A stretch of 64,000 nucleotides of DNA. Origin: Rheinheimera sp. Its GTDB lineage: Bacteria; Pseudomonadota; Gammaproteobacteria; Enterobacterales; Alteromonadaceae. Positions 48,006-56,975 of the stretch are shown here, in pieces. The stretch's first letter is position 1. Each line of letters starts with the position of its first letter. The stretch covers positions 29,283 through 93,282 of the forward strand of contig NZ_JAVBXS010000034.1 of the NCBI RefSeq assembly GCF_030824435.1, written 5' to 3'. A program made the translations under genes and the position numbers. The notes beneath the pieces are model-generated. The model made no database searches, was not told the origin of the DNA, and saw nothing but the letters and a program-made list of their open reading frames with translations.

Positions 48006-48318
48006 CAGTTTCCGCAAGCGAATCATACACAGTGTTTTAGCCTAGCAGAAAAGTTGCCGTCATAATGTACAAATCTGTGCAGTCAAGCCGGCGGCGATTT
48101 GTGTTGAGATGTTCCGGTTTTTTTGCCGCAGCGCCGTTATGTAGTAGGACTCTTGCCAGGGCGGTATTCCGGCAGAGATGGCCTTTGACACTGTGTCGTT
48201 TTTGCACATTTTGCTACAGTTTTTTTGCCCGGTAGCAGGTATAACTGCGGCGTCAATAATGTTGACACTTCTGTTGTATGGAACCTTTAGATAAAGCTGC
48301 AAAGCGATGTCTTTTTAT

Positions 48319-48342
48319 GCCGTCCCTTGGGGCGGCTTTTTT
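48319..48342 (+). terminator. Intrinsic terminator without an obvious gene
   Basis: GCCGTCCC / GGGGCGGC stem followed by TTTTTT. No protein-coding gene precedes it on this strand within 300 bases, so it may end a small RNA. Confidence 0.7.
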
Positions 48343-48480
48343 CTTTTTGTAAGGATTCGGGCGGGAATTGCGGCAAAAGCTGATAAAACCTATGTTGTCC
48401 GGCTCTGGTGGCACTATCAGCGCCAGTGTCTGGAGCGGATTGGGAATGCCGGAATGCAAAACGCTTTTAAGGACAGCATA

Positions 48481-48513
48481 AAAAAATGACAGTGTTTGAC
48501 ACTGCCATTTTTT
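48481..48513. terminator. Bidirectional terminator beyond srmB
   Basis: AAAAAATG-CAGTG type arms: AAAAAATGACAGTG pairs with CACTGCCATTTTTT around TTTGA, with one mismatch. It lies about 100 bases past the srmB stop and is its most likely terminator. Confidence 0.8.
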
Positions 48514-48609
48514 AGGTAAAAGTGCTGCTGTCGCTATTGCCTGGGCAAAGCTCAGTTTGCTGTTACAGCCATGGTTGCTGAGTGAAGCTCAGTACTTTGC
48601 AGAAAAAGC

Positions 48610-49869
48610 TTAACCTCTTGCTTTGGCTGCCTTTTTCAGCGCTTTTTTCTTGGCAACTGATTTTGGTTTTTTCACTTTACCTGGTGCTTTGGCTTCTTTG
48701 TGTTTCGGGCGCAGTTCTTCAATGACACGGCGTTTTAACGCTTGTTCTGTATAACGCTCTACTTTACCAACCACACCAATGTCGTGGGCTTCCACCAAAG
48801 ATATAGCCACACCTTTTTTACCGGCACGGCCGGTACGGCCAATACGGTGCACGTAAATGTCGGCAGTGCGTGGCATATCGTAGTTAATCACATGGCTGAT
48901 ATCGTCGATATCCAGGCCTCGGGCAGCGACGTCTGTTGCCAGTAAAATACGTACCTGGCCGTTGCTAAAACGCGAAACTGCCTGCATCCGTTTGTCTTGT
49001 GGCATTTCACCTTGTAGCCAGCAGCATTTTAAGCCGGCAGCTTCAAGTAAACCGCTTAAAGTGGCTAAACGCTCGCGGGTTTTAACAAACACAATAACTT
49101 TTGTAAAATCAGGTTGTTGCAGTAAATGTTTTAATAAAGCCAGCTTGTGATCAGCGTCGTCCGCTAAATGGATCCACTGGGTAATTTTACCCATTTCACG
49201 GCGGGGGGGCGCAGCTTCCAGCAATAACGGCTCTTTCAGTGCCCGTTGGGAAAAACGGCTGATGGCAACACCTTCCAGCGTGGCGGAAATCAGCATGGTT
49301 TGACGACGGCGTTTGGCTTCTAAAATAATGCGGTCCATCTCACCAACAAAACCCATGTCCAGCATGCGGTCGGCTTCATCAAGAATTAACACTTCCACTT
49401 CGTCGGCATGGAAACTTTCTTCATTCATGTATTCAATCAGACGGCCCGGTGTTGCCACCAGAATGTCGTTGTTTTTTTCCAGCGTTTCTTTATGGCTGCC
49501 GTAGTTAATACCACCGGTAATCACACCGGCGTTTAACTCGGTAAATTGGGTTAAAAGTTTAATTTGTTCAAAAATCTGAAAAGCCAGCTCGCGGGTTGGC
49601 GTCATGATCAACACCCGTGCAAAACCCGGGTCACGGCGTGGGAAATCAATCAGATATTGAATAGCCGGCAACAAAAAGGCCAGGGTTTTTCCTGTGCCTG
49701 TTGGTGCGCTTGCCAGAATATCCCGGCCTTCCATGGCTGGCGGAATGGCCAGTTGCTGGATGCTGGTTGGTTTGGAAAAGCCGCCGAAGGTCAGCGCTTT
49801 ATTGATGTCATCATCAAACTGAAAATCGGCAAATGAGGTTATTTCTACTTGGCTGATATCGTCAGTCAC
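48610..49869 (-). CDS. srmB: DEAD-box RNA helicase SrmB
   Basis: A 419-residue ATP-dependent RNA helicase that aids early assembly of the 50S ribosomal subunit. Motifs in order: Q-motif around KPTSIQQLAIPPA, APTGTGKT, PTRELA, DEAD in LILDEADRMLDMGF, SAT in ISATLEG, and HRIGRTGRAG. The lysine-rich tail (KVKKPKSVAKKKALKKA) is typical and binds RNA. The start is a GTG at 49869 with AAGGT upstream. It is divergent from the trmN gene, the same arrangement as in E. coli, which supports the SrmB call. Confidence 0.94.
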   Translation of the reverse strand: MTDDISQVEITSFADFQFDDDINKALTFGGFSKPTSIQQLAIPPAMEGRDILASAPTGTGKTLAFLLPAIQYLIDFPRRDPGFARVLIMTPTRELAFQIFEQIKLLTQFTELNAGVITGGINYGSHKETLEKNNDILVATPGRLIEYMNEESFHADEVEVLILDEADRMLDMGFVGEMDRIILEAKRRRQTMLISATLEGVAISRFSQRALKEPLLLEAAPPRREMGKITQWIHLADDADHKLALLKHLLQQPDFTKVIVFVKTRERLATLSGLLEAAGLKCCWLQGEMPQDKRMQAVSRFSNGQVRILLATDVAARGLDIDDISHVINYDMPRTADIYVHRIGRTGRAGKKGVAISLVEAHDIGVVGKVERYTEQALKRRVIEELRPKHKEAKAPGKVKKPKSVAKKKALKKAAKARG

Positions 49870-50033
49870 AGTCGCAGTACCTTTTTAAACAAATCATTAA
49901 GTTAACTTTAGTCGGGCAAGCGCTCTGTGACATCATGCGGGCTGACAACCTGATGGTGGATGCCGTACACTGCTTGCGGTTTGAGGTCGCACAACAGCAA
50001 CCTCACTGAATTTAGTTGATCCCCGGGTGTGTT

Positions 50034-50798
50034 ATGAGCGCTGGTTTTCGCTGTAAACAATTTTATGTCGATCACGACGCCTGTGCGATGAAAGTCGGCA
50101 CTGACGCTTTATTATTAGGCGCCTGGGCAGAAGTACCACAAAAAGGCGCCATTCTTGATATAGGTTGCGGCAGCGGCATTTTAAGTCTGATGCTGGCACA
50201 ACGTACACTACCATCTGTGATACTGGACGCCGTTGAACTCGACAGCGCAGCTGCCACTCAGGCCAAAAGCAATGTCAGCCAAAGTTTATGGGCAAACAGG
50301 ATCCGGGTGATCGAACGCGACATTCTAACCTATCCGGATAGTTGTGACCATCTGGATCACAGGCGCTATCAGCTGATTATCAGTAATCCGCCATTTTTTG
50401 CCGCAGCCTTAGTTTCCAAAGATCAACAACGTGCCAAAGCCAGACACACAGATTCATTGTCTTTTGCCGCTTTATTGGCAACCGCAGCTTTATTATTGGC
50501 AGACGATGGCCTTTTTAGTCTGATATTACCTTGTGAAGCCGCTGAACAGTTGTTGCAGCTGGCCCTTGCCAGTGGCTGGTGCTTACAGCGCCGCACTCTG
50601 GTCAGCACTCTGCCTGGCAAAATGCCAATCCGCACATTATTGACCTTAAGCCGCAGCAACCAACTGATAGCTCCAACACCAACTTCGCCGGTGGACGCGC
50701 AAAACACGAACGAAGATACTTTGGTGATCCATCAGGCAGATGGCGGTTACAGTGAACAATACCGCTGGTTACTCCGTGATTTTTATCTGAAGTTTTAA
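50034..50798 (+). CDS. trmN: tRNA1(Val) (adenine-37-N6)-methyltransferase TrmN
   Basis: A 254-residue SAM-dependent methyltransferase (YfiC family) that makes m6A37 in tRNA1-Val. The start MSAGFRCKQFYVDHDACAMKV is typical, the SAM site is LDIGCGSGIL (41-50), and the catalytic motif is NPPF (118-121). The ATG at 50034 is preferred over an in-frame codon at 50016. In E. coli, yfiC is likewise divergent from srmB. ycaQ follows after 11 bases, so the two are probably cotranscribed. Confidence 0.93.
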   Translation: MSAGFRCKQFYVDHDACAMKVGTDALLLGAWAEVPQKGAILDIGCGSGILSLMLAQRTLPSVILDAVELDSAAATQAKSNVSQSLWANRIRVIERDILTYPDSCDHLDHRRYQLIISNPPFFAAALVSKDQQRAKARHTDSLSFAALLATAALLLADDGLFSLILPCEAAEQLLQLALASGWCLQRRTLVSTLPGKMPIRTLLTLSRSNQLIAPTPTSPVDAQNTNEDTLVIHQADGGYSEQYRWLLRDFYLKF

Positions 50799-50809
50799 GG
50801 AAAAGAGCG

Positions 50810-52012
50810 ATGGATAAGCTGCCGTTAAGCCCGGGGGAATTTCGTTTGCTGAATTTGCAGCAACAAGGTTTATTGCGCAAAAACAAAGGCAAAGCCGGAA
50901 CACTGAAAAGCATCCAGCAACTGAGTTATGTGCAGATTGACTCTATCAATGTGGTGCAAAGGGCACATCACCATGTGCTGGCAAGCAGAGTGGTTGATTA
51001 TCAACCGGTCTGGCTGGATGAACTGCTGGCAAAAAAACAGATTTTTGAATATTGGTCCCATGCGGCGGCTTATTTGCCGATGGCTGATTATCGTTTTAGC
51101 TTGTATCGCAAGCAGCAACTGTTAGAAGGCAAAAAACACTGGTTTGATGTCAATCAGCAGCAAATGCGTGAAGTGCTCGCTCGTATTCGTAGCGAAGGGC
51201 CACTCAAAGCCGGCGATTTTGCCGCTACTACCGCCAAAAATGGCCCCTGGTGGGACTGGCAACCGGCTAAACAAGCGCTGGAGCAGTTGTTTATGCAAGG
51301 CGAGCTGATGGTGGTGCGCCGTGACAAATTTCAAAAAGTGTTTGATTTAACTGAAAGAGTACTGCCACCAGGTCTGGATTGCCGTGTACCGGACGACCAT
51401 GAATTTGCCGCGCATCTGGTCGAAAAATACCTACAAAGTCATGGTTTTGGCTCAGTGGCGCAAATCTGTTATCTGCGCTCCGGCATCAAAGCTGCTGTTG
51501 AACAATGTCTGTTGCAACTAGTGGAAGCGGGTAAACTGACGCCTTTTAACTATCAGAATCAGCGTTATTTCTGGCAAAACGATTTATTACCGCCCAGTCG
51601 GGCGCAAAAACAAATCTGCTTATTAAACCCCTTTGATAATTTGCTGATCCAGCGCCAGCGGCTGCAACACTGGTTTGATTTTGATTATCAAATTGAAGTT
51701 TATGTACCTGAAGCAAAACGTAAAATTGGTTATTACAGCTTGCCGGTTTTATATGGCAGAGATTTTATTGGCCAGCTGGATGTGAAAGCCGAACGCAAAA
51801 GCGGCGTGTTGTTATTACAACATTTAGTATTGTTGCCAGAGGTAAAGCTCACTGCTGAGCTTGCTTTGGCTTTAAAGCAGGCGCTGTCAGATTATGCCCG
51901 TTTTAATGGTTGTAACTCTGTGGCGCTGGTGAAAGCCAGTGAACCCATCAGACTGTGGTGGCAGCAGTCCGGCCTTGCCGCTGATTTAGCTTTGTTGTCG
52001 CTGCCGGCATAA
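50810..52012 (+). CDS. ycaQ: YcaQ-family DNA glycosylase
   Basis: A 400-residue member of the HTH_42/AlkZ superfamily. E. coli YcaQ (AlkX) unhooks interstrand crosslinks and removes bulky alkylated bases. The catalytic Q-x-D motif is present at Gln42-Asp44 in YVQIDSINVVQRAHHHVL, and the following stretch EYWSHAAAYLPMADYRF and the C-terminal FDNLLIQRQRL and GYYSLPVLYGRDFIGQLD match the family. AlkB in the same window is a separate alkylation-repair route. It lies 11 bases after trmN and is closed by a terminator. Confidence 0.92.
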   Translation: MDKLPLSPGEFRLLNLQQQGLLRKNKGKAGTLKSIQQLSYVQIDSINVVQRAHHHVLASRVVDYQPVWLDELLAKKQIFEYWSHAAAYLPMADYRFSLYRKQQLLEGKKHWFDVNQQQMREVLARIRSEGPLKAGDFAATTAKNGPWWDWQPAKQALEQLFMQGELMVVRRDKFQKVFDLTERVLPPGLDCRVPDDHEFAAHLVEKYLQSHGFGSVAQICYLRSGIKAAVEQCLLQLVEAGKLTPFNYQNQRYFWQNDLLPPSRAQKQICLLNPFDNLLIQRQRLQHWFDFDYQIEVYVPEAKRKIGYYSLPVLYGRDFIGQLDVKAERKSGVLLLQHLVLLPEVKLTAELALALKQALSDYARFNGCNSVALVKASEPIRLWWQQSGLAADLALLSLPA

Positions 52013-52033
52013 ATAATGGTTTTTAAGTAATAA

Positions 52034-52056
52034 AAAAGGCGCCTCAGGCGCCTTTT
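52034..52056. terminator. Terminator between ycaQ and the DUF3718 gene
   Basis: AAAAGGCGCC / GGCGCCTTTT with a TCA loop. It is symmetric and lies between convergent genes, so it serves both. Confidence 0.92.
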
Positions 52057-52083
52057 CCAATCAATATCATTGATACAAAGTGT

Positions 52084-52452
52084 TTAGCTTGAGCTGCGTG
52101 CTTTTAACGTTTCAATCACTGGAGATGAGGCAAAACCATTGCTGGCGGCCCATTCAGCATCACCCATTTTGGCAATAAAGCTGCCTGGTAACTGTTTGAT
52201 AATAAATTCTGCTGTGTCAGCTGCGTTGTGTTTGATAGCAAAGCGGATCATCGGTAAACCGTCACAAGTCACACCGTCGTACACATTTTTCAGACGCAGG
52301 CGGCTGTCAGATAAAGTCTTACGCAGATTGTTTTTATCATTGGCGGCAATGTATGAACACAGAGATTCAGCGACCTGATCACCAGCGGTTGCAGTGGTAG
52401 TTACAAATGGTGTAGCGAATACAGCAATCAGAGGTAAAAATTTTAATTTCAT
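52084..52452 (-). CDS. DUF3718-family exported protein
   Basis: A 122-residue protein with a signal peptide (MKLKFLPLIAVFATPFVTTTATA) and a DUF3718 core: SLCSYIAANDKNNLRKTL, RLRLKNVYDGVTCDGLPMIRFA and a helical C-terminus. The two cysteines are family positions. Function is unknown. I place the start at the ATG at 52452, with GGAG seven bases upstream. The gene is preceded by a 200-base leader containing a cyclic-di-GMP-I riboswitch and a strong promoter, so its expression is predicted to respond to that second messenger. Confidence 0.85.
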   Translation of the reverse strand: MKLKFLPLIAVFATPFVTTTATAGDQVAESLCSYIAANDKNNLRKTLSDSRLRLKNVYDGVTCDGLPMIRFAIKHNAADTAEFIIKQLPGSFIAKMGDAEWAASNGFASSPVIETLKARSSS

Positions 52453-52574
52453 GGCCAGCTCCGGTTCCAGGGTTGTTTGCAATCAAGGCAAAATGGATCA
52501 GAAGTGGCAGTCAGAGGAGAACACTCAGGCACAACAACAGCAATAAGCTGATGTGGTGTTCTGACATCGTCTGT

Positions 52575-52672
52575 TGACGACGGTAACCCAGCTATCATGA
52601 GTAACTCATTGAATTACTTTTAGATCTGTGGCTTTGCGTGTTCAGTCTTTCGACTGACTTGCCCTTCAGTGG
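52575..52672 (-). promoter_or_regulatory. Cyclic-di-GMP-I (GEMM-I) riboswitch
   Basis: On the reverse strand the leader shows the GEMM-I signature in order: AGGGCAAG (GGGCAA at 52659-52664), a hairpin GTCAGTC-GAAA-GACTGA with the GNRA tetraloop at 52648-52651, the hallmark ACGCAAAGCC (52630-52639), CTAAA, a stem AGTAA / TTACT, and the 3' part TAGCTGGGTTACCG (52581-52594). In the well-studied Vibrio Vc2 aptamer the matching blocks are AGGGCAA, ACGCAAAGCC, CCTAAA and GTAGCGGGGTTACCG. No terminator follows, so control may act on translation or folding of the rest of the leader. Ligand binding is inferred from motif identity. Confidence 0.87.
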
Positions 52673-52677
52673 CGCGC

Positions 52678-52706
52678 ATTCTATGCAAAGCTTTGTACCT
52701 GTGCAA
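52678..52706 (-). promoter_or_regulatory. Strong promoter of the DUF3718 transcript
   Basis: Reverse strand: -35 TTGCAC (52701-52706), exactly 17 bases, -10 TAGAAT (52678-52683), followed by a GC-rich discriminator GCGCGCC. Transcription should start near 52671, directly at the 5' edge of the riboswitch. A GC-rich discriminator is typical of growth-rate-controlled promoters. Confidence 0.78.
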
Positions 52707-52770
52707 GAGATTTTTTAACATTTCTGCTTTTTTTCTGCACAGTTCAGACCAGCAGCGGCGTTCAGGCTGA

Positions 52771-53316
52771 TTAGGCCAGTTCTGCCATTTCATCCAGCAA
52801 CTGGTTCAGCCAGCGGATCAATCGCTCGTCGGTCTGGTCGTATTGGTTTTCCTCATCCAGCGCCAGGCCATAAAACCATTCACCATCTTCGGTGACAGCT
52901 TTGGAGCTGATATAGTCATAACCTTCGGTCGACCAAAAACCAATACGCTGACAATTTTGCTCGCTGATGGCCTGGTGCAACATACCAACAGCATCTAAAA
53001 ACCATTCAGCATAACCAAGTTGATCGCCCATACCATAAATGGCCACAATTTTGCCGTTCAGATCAACAGCAGCGATGTCATCCCATTGTGCTTCCCAGTC
53101 TTCCTGCAGTTCGCCAAAATCCCAGGTAGAAATGCCAAGAATAAGGACGTCATAACCTGCCATAGTAGCCAGAGGCTGCGTTTTTAAATTATGAAGTGTT
53201 ACACTGCTGCCAGCCGGTAAAGCAGGATCAGCATTAAGTAACACCTGAATTTTTTCCGCCACCATTTCGGTGTAACAGGTGGTCGAACCGTAAAAAACCG
53301 CAATTTTTAATGACAT
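52771..53316 (-). CDS. fldB: Flavodoxin FldB
   Basis: A 181-residue long-chain flavodoxin that carries electrons on FMN. The phosphate-binding loop is [15 protein letters not shown], followed by [15 protein letters not shown] and [19 protein letters not shown], which match FldB rather than FldA. Its position, divergent from xerD with dsbC and recJ beyond, is the same as in E. coli, supporting the assignment. Confidence 0.94.
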   Translation of the reverse strand: MSLKIAVFYGSTTCYTEMVAEKIQVLLNADPALPAGSSVTLHNLKTQPLATMAGYDVLILGISTWDFGELQEDWEAQWDDIAAVDLNGKIVAIYGMGDQLGYAEWFLDAVGMLHQAISEQNCQRIGFWSTEGYDYISSKAVTEDGEWFYGLALDEENQYDQTDERLIRWLNQLLDEMAELA

Positions 53317-53443
53317 AACAAACCTGCGTCAGGTTATTTTTTGAAGCTGGGCGGCAGTTTAACAGATGACAGTGTCCGCTCAAAGCAAGGTACTGCAGCA
53401 AAATGCGCAGGCTGCAAAAGGTGCCGCAGCAATAAGGTGAAGT

Positions 53444-54376
53444 ATGACAACAGCAGCTGTCACAGCAGATAACAAGCCGGTGTTGGCACCCGCTACTTTG
53501 GCGCTTATTCAGCGTTTTTTGGATCAGCTGTGGCTGGAGAAAGGTGTCAGTGCCCATACACTCGCCGCTTATGGCACTGATTTACGTAAATTTGCCACAT
53601 TTGCCGCAACACAGCAGTATCTGTTGCCGGATGTCAGCACTGATGTGCTGAACCATTATCTGGCGTATCGCCATGATCTGGGGCTACAAGCCCGCAGCAC
53701 GGCGAGAGCGCTCAGCAGTTTGCGGCGTTTTTATCAGTGGTTACATCAACAAAAACTCTGCCTTGAAAATCCGGTGGCGTTATTGCTGAATCCAAAAATT
53801 GGTATCAGTTTGCCCAAGTCGTTGTCTGAGGCCGATGTTGATGCCTTATTGACAGCACCTGATGTCAATGATGTGATCCAGTTTCGCGACAAAGTGATGC
53901 TGGAAGTGCTGTATGCGGCAGGTTTGCGGGTTAGTGAACTTTGTAGTTTAACCATGCAACAACTGAATTTACGTCAGGGCGTGATAAGGGTGCTTGGCAA
54001 AGGCAGTAAAGAGCGGCTGGTGCCAATAGGTGAAGTGGCCAGTGAATGGTTGCAGCGTTATTTGCTGCAAGGCCGGGGTTTATTGTTGCAACAACAGTCT
54101 GATGTGTTGTTTCCAAGCAACAGAGGCTGTGAAATGACAAGACAGACCTTCTGGCACCGGATAAAATTTTATGCGCAGCGCGCTGGTATTAGCGCACCTT
54201 TGTCACCACATACGTTAAGGCACGCCTTTGCCACTCACCTGTTGAACCATGGCGCTGATTTGCGGGTCGTACAGATGTTATTAGGGCATAGCGATTTATC
54301 CACCACACAAATTTATACACATGTAGCGCAGACACGCTTGCAAAAGATCCACCAACAACATCATCCTCGAGGCTGA
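53444..54376 (+). CDS. xerD: Site-specific tyrosine recombinase XerD
   Basis: A 310-residue recombinase that with XerC resolves chromosome dimers at dif during division. The catalytic residues are visible: Arg in AAGLRVSELCSL, Lys in GKGSKERLVPIG, HTLRHAFATHLL with His and Arg, the second His in LLGHSDLSTTQIYTHV, and the Tyr nucleophile in the same stretch. It is about a dozen residues longer than E. coli XerD at the N-terminus, but the ATG at 53444 has a good AAGGTGAAG site. dsbC and recJ follow closely as in E. coli. Confidence 0.95.
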   Translation: MTTAAVTADNKPVLAPATLALIQRFLDQLWLEKGVSAHTLAAYGTDLRKFATFAATQQYLLPDVSTDVLNHYLAYRHDLGLQARSTARALSSLRRFYQWLHQQKLCLENPVALLLNPKIGISLPKSLSEADVDALLTAPDVNDVIQFRDKVMLEVLYAAGLRVSELCSLTMQQLNLRQGVIRVLGKGSKERLVPIGEVASEWLQRYLLQGRGLLLQQQSDVLFPSNRGCEMTRQTFWHRIKFYAQRAGISAPLSPHTLRHAFATHLLNHGADLRVVQMLLGHSDLSTTQIYTHVAQTRLQKIHQQHHPRG

Positions 54377-54407
54377 TGTACTGATGAATAAAAACGGGAA
54401 TAAAACG

Positions 54408-55124
54408 ATGAAAATGATGGTTGTAAGCCTGATGATGGCGATGGTGACGGCGCAGGCTTTTGCAGTACCGGCAAAACTGCCACAAGGTACAGAATTACAG
54501 ACATCACTGGCCGCGCTTGGCCTTAAAGTGAATTCGGTAGCAGATTCAGTGGTACCTGGCGTGCAGCAGGTGTTGACCGATAAAGGGTTATTTTTTGCCG
54601 CCAATAATGGTCAGTTTTTAATTGAAGGCAATATTTACGATTTAAAAAACAAACAGTTAGTTAACGACTCTATATTGCAGGATGTGCGTAAAGCCGGGGT
54701 CAGCAAGTTAAAAAATTCCAGCATTGAATTTAAAGCAAAAGCGGAAAAATATGTGGTGACAGTCTTTACCGACACCAGCTGTGGTTATTGCCGTAAGTTG
54801 CATAACGAAATGCAGACTTATCTGGATAAAGGCATCACGGTACGTTATCTGGCTTTCCCGCGCGGTGGTGTGCCGAGCGAAACTTACAGCGAATTACAAT
54901 CTATCTGGTGTGCTGACGACAAACAGCAGGCAATGAATCAGGCCAAAGCAGGTCGTAAAATTGCGCCTGTCCAATGTGCCAATAATGTCGCAGAACAATA
55001 TGAAACAGGACAGAGTTTTGGCATCAGCGGTACACCAGCCATAGTGCTGCCGGATGGCACCTTGATCCCTGGTTATCAGCCCGCCGAAGCGCTGGTGGCA
55101 ACTCTTGCCAATCTGGCTAAATAA
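54408..55124 (+). CDS. dsbC: Thiol:disulfide isomerase DsbC
   Basis: A periplasmic protein-disulfide isomerase of 238 residues from the chosen start. A signal peptide ends AQAFA; an N-terminal dimerisation domain is followed by a thioredoxin fold with the active-site CGYC (Cys125-Cys128) and the cis-Pro region ISGTPAIVLPDG. Another ATG at 54384 would lengthen the signal peptide by 8 residues; GGGA before 54408 slightly favours the shorter form. It lies between xerD and recJ, the E. coli order. Confidence 0.95.
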   Translation: MKMMVVSLMMAMVTAQAFAVPAKLPQGTELQTSLAALGLKVNSVADSVVPGVQQVLTDKGLFFAANNGQFLIEGNIYDLKNKQLVNDSILQDVRKAGVSKLKNSSIEFKAKAEKYVVTVFTDTSCGYCRKLHNEMQTYLDKGITVRYLAFPRGGVPSETYSELQSIWCADDKQQAMNQAKAGRKIAPVQCANNVAEQYETGQSFGISGTPAIVLPDGTLIPGYQPAEALVATLANLAK

Positions 55125-55133
55125 GCCAGCTGC

Positions 55134-56861
55134 ATGACATTCAGCCAAAAAAGATTACAGGTCCGCCCGGTGCAAACCGAAGCGGCCTTTTTGTTGCCTG
55201 TGCATCCGGTGTTGCAGCGGCTCTATGCGCACCGTGGTATTGGGTTGCCAGCACAGCTGCAGCGCTCTGCCGCAAATTTATTACCTTACCAGCAGCTTAA
55301 AGGCATCAACGAAGCGGCGGCTATATTAGTCAGCGCCCTTGAACAACAACAGAAAATTGTCATAGTCGGTGATTTTGATGCCGATGGCGCCACCAGCACC
55401 GCTGTGTTGCTGGCCGGCTTAACAGCTTTTGGTTTTTTAAATTTACAGTCGCTGGTGCCCAACAGGTTTGCTTTTGGTTATGGTTTGTCAGCAGAAATGG
55501 CTGAACTTGCAATCCGGGAAGGGGCGCAGCTCATTATTACCGTCGATAACGGCATTTCCGCTATTGAAGGGGTGGCAGTTGCCAAAAAAGCCGGCGTGAA
55601 GGTACTGGTAACAGACCACCATCTGGCGGGCAGCGAATTACCGGCTGCCGATGCTATTGTCAATCCTAATCAGCCTGGTTGTCCTTTTGCCAGTAAAGCG
55701 CTGGCGGGTGTTGGTGTTGCTTTTTATCTGTTGCTGGCACTCAGAGCAGCACTTCGTGACAAAGGGCATTTTGCCAATATGGCTGAACCTAATCTGGCCG
55801 ATTTATTGGATTTAGTGGCGCTTGGCACTGTAGCCGATGTGGTGCCGCTGGATAGCAACAACCGTATTCTGGTGCATCAGGGTTTGCAGCGGATCAGAGC
55901 AGGTAAAGTGCGGCCTGGTATTCAGGCGTTGATTGATGTTGCCAACCGTAAAGCGGAAAAACTGACGGCACAGGATTTTGGTTTTGCGTTAGCGCCAAGG
56001 TTAAACGCAGCCGGCAGGCTGGATGATATGTCGTTGGGCATTGCCTGTTTGTTGTCACCTGATCTGAATACCGCAAGGCGTTTGGCGGCTGAGCTGGACA
56101 GTCTGAATTTATCGCGTCGTGAAATAGAACAAGGCATGCAGGCTGAAGCTTTAGCGTTTTTGCAACGTTTGTCTTTTAAAGACAACGAATTACCGGATTG
56201 TTTGTGTTTATATCAAGGCGACTGGCATCAGGGCGTGATTGGTATTCTGGCAGGACGGGTGAAAGAGTTGTACCACAGACCTGTGATTGCTTTTGCCAGA
56301 GGTGACGATGGTGAGCTCAAAGGTTCAGCCCGTTCTATTCATGGTGTACATATCCGTGATCTGCTGGAAGAAATATCCAGTCAACATCCTGGTTTAATTA
56401 AAAAGTTTGGCGGCCATGCCATGGCGGCGGGTTTGACCATTGCTGAAGCAGAGCTTGCCACTTTTCAGCAGGTGCTCAGTACTGTTGCCAAAAAATACCT
56501 GACACCCGAGCTGCTGACGGCTGTGATTTATACCGATGGTGAATTGGCAGCTGAACATCTTACTGTTGAAATGGCTGACTTGCTGCAACAGGCCGGCCCA
56601 TGGGGACAGGCGTTTCCTGAACCGGTGTTTGAAGGGCAGTTTAAACTGGTGCAACAGCGTTTATTATCCGATAAACATTTAAAAATGATGTTACAGGCCA
56701 GTGACGGTAAGCTGGTGGATGCCATCTGGTTTAATGCTGACAATAAAGCCTGGCCGAACGCCAGTGTGCAGCAAGTGCAGTTGGCTTATCAGCTGGATAT
56801 CAACGACTTTCGTGAACAACAAAACCTGCAGCTGCTGGTGCGGCAGATGGTGGCAATCTAG
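55134..56861 (+). CDS. recJ: Single-stranded-DNA exonuclease RecJ
   Basis: A 575-residue 5'-3' exonuclease of the DHH family acting in RecF-pathway recombination and mismatch repair. Motifs: VGDFDADGATSTA (I), ITVDNGISA (II), VTDHHLAGSELP (III with the DHH), APRLNAAGRLDDMS, and the DHHA1 region FGGHAMAAGLTI. Length matches E. coli RecJ (577). It begins 9 bases after dsbC. In E. coli prfB follows next; here two other genes intervene. Confidence 0.96.
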   Translation: MTFSQKRLQVRPVQTEAAFLLPVHPVLQRLYAHRGIGLPAQLQRSAANLLPYQQLKGINEAAAILVSALEQQQKIVIVGDFDADGATSTAVLLAGLTAFGFLNLQSLVPNRFAFGYGLSAEMAELAIREGAQLIITVDNGISAIEGVAVAKKAGVKVLVTDHHLAGSELPAADAIVNPNQPGCPFASKALAGVGVAFYLLLALRAALRDKGHFANMAEPNLADLLDLVALGTVADVVPLDSNNRILVHQGLQRIRAGKVRPGIQALIDVANRKAEKLTAQDFGFALAPRLNAAGRLDDMSLGIACLLSPDLNTARRLAAELDSLNLSRREIEQGMQAEALAFLQRLSFKDNELPDCLCLYQGDWHQGVIGILAGRVKELYHRPVIAFARGDDGELKGSARSIHGVHIRDLLEEISSQHPGLIKKFGGHAMAAGLTIAEAELATFQQVLSTVAKKYLTPELLTAVIYTDGELAAEHLTVEMADLLQQAGPWGQAFPEPVFEGQFKLVQQRLLSDKHLKMMLQASDGKLVDAIWFNADNKAWPNASVQQVQLAYQLDINDFREQQNLQLLVRQMVAI

Positions 56862-56975
56862 GTTTTAGCCGCTGACTATGGCAGCGGCAACTCAGGCGCT
56901 GTTGCTTGCCGCAGCTGTCGAAGACTGCTAAAACTTATCAACACAAGACAACAAATCCCCAGGCGTAACGCATTC

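Larger units (their letters stand above)
48006..48609. other. Intergenic region with two terminators
   Basis: About 600 bases without a supported gene. Forward-strand features: a TTGACA hexamer at 48262-48267 with a weak -10 (TTTAGA near 48286) and a strong terminator at 48319-48342, which would bound only a very short transcript. A second, symmetric terminator lies at 48481-48513. Several short open frames lack ribosome sites or recognisable products. Confidence 0.45.

Noticed and set aside
48307..48489. 60-residue forward open frame between the binding protein and srmB genes
   Set aside because: It starts inside a terminator and has no ribosome site or recognisable domain.
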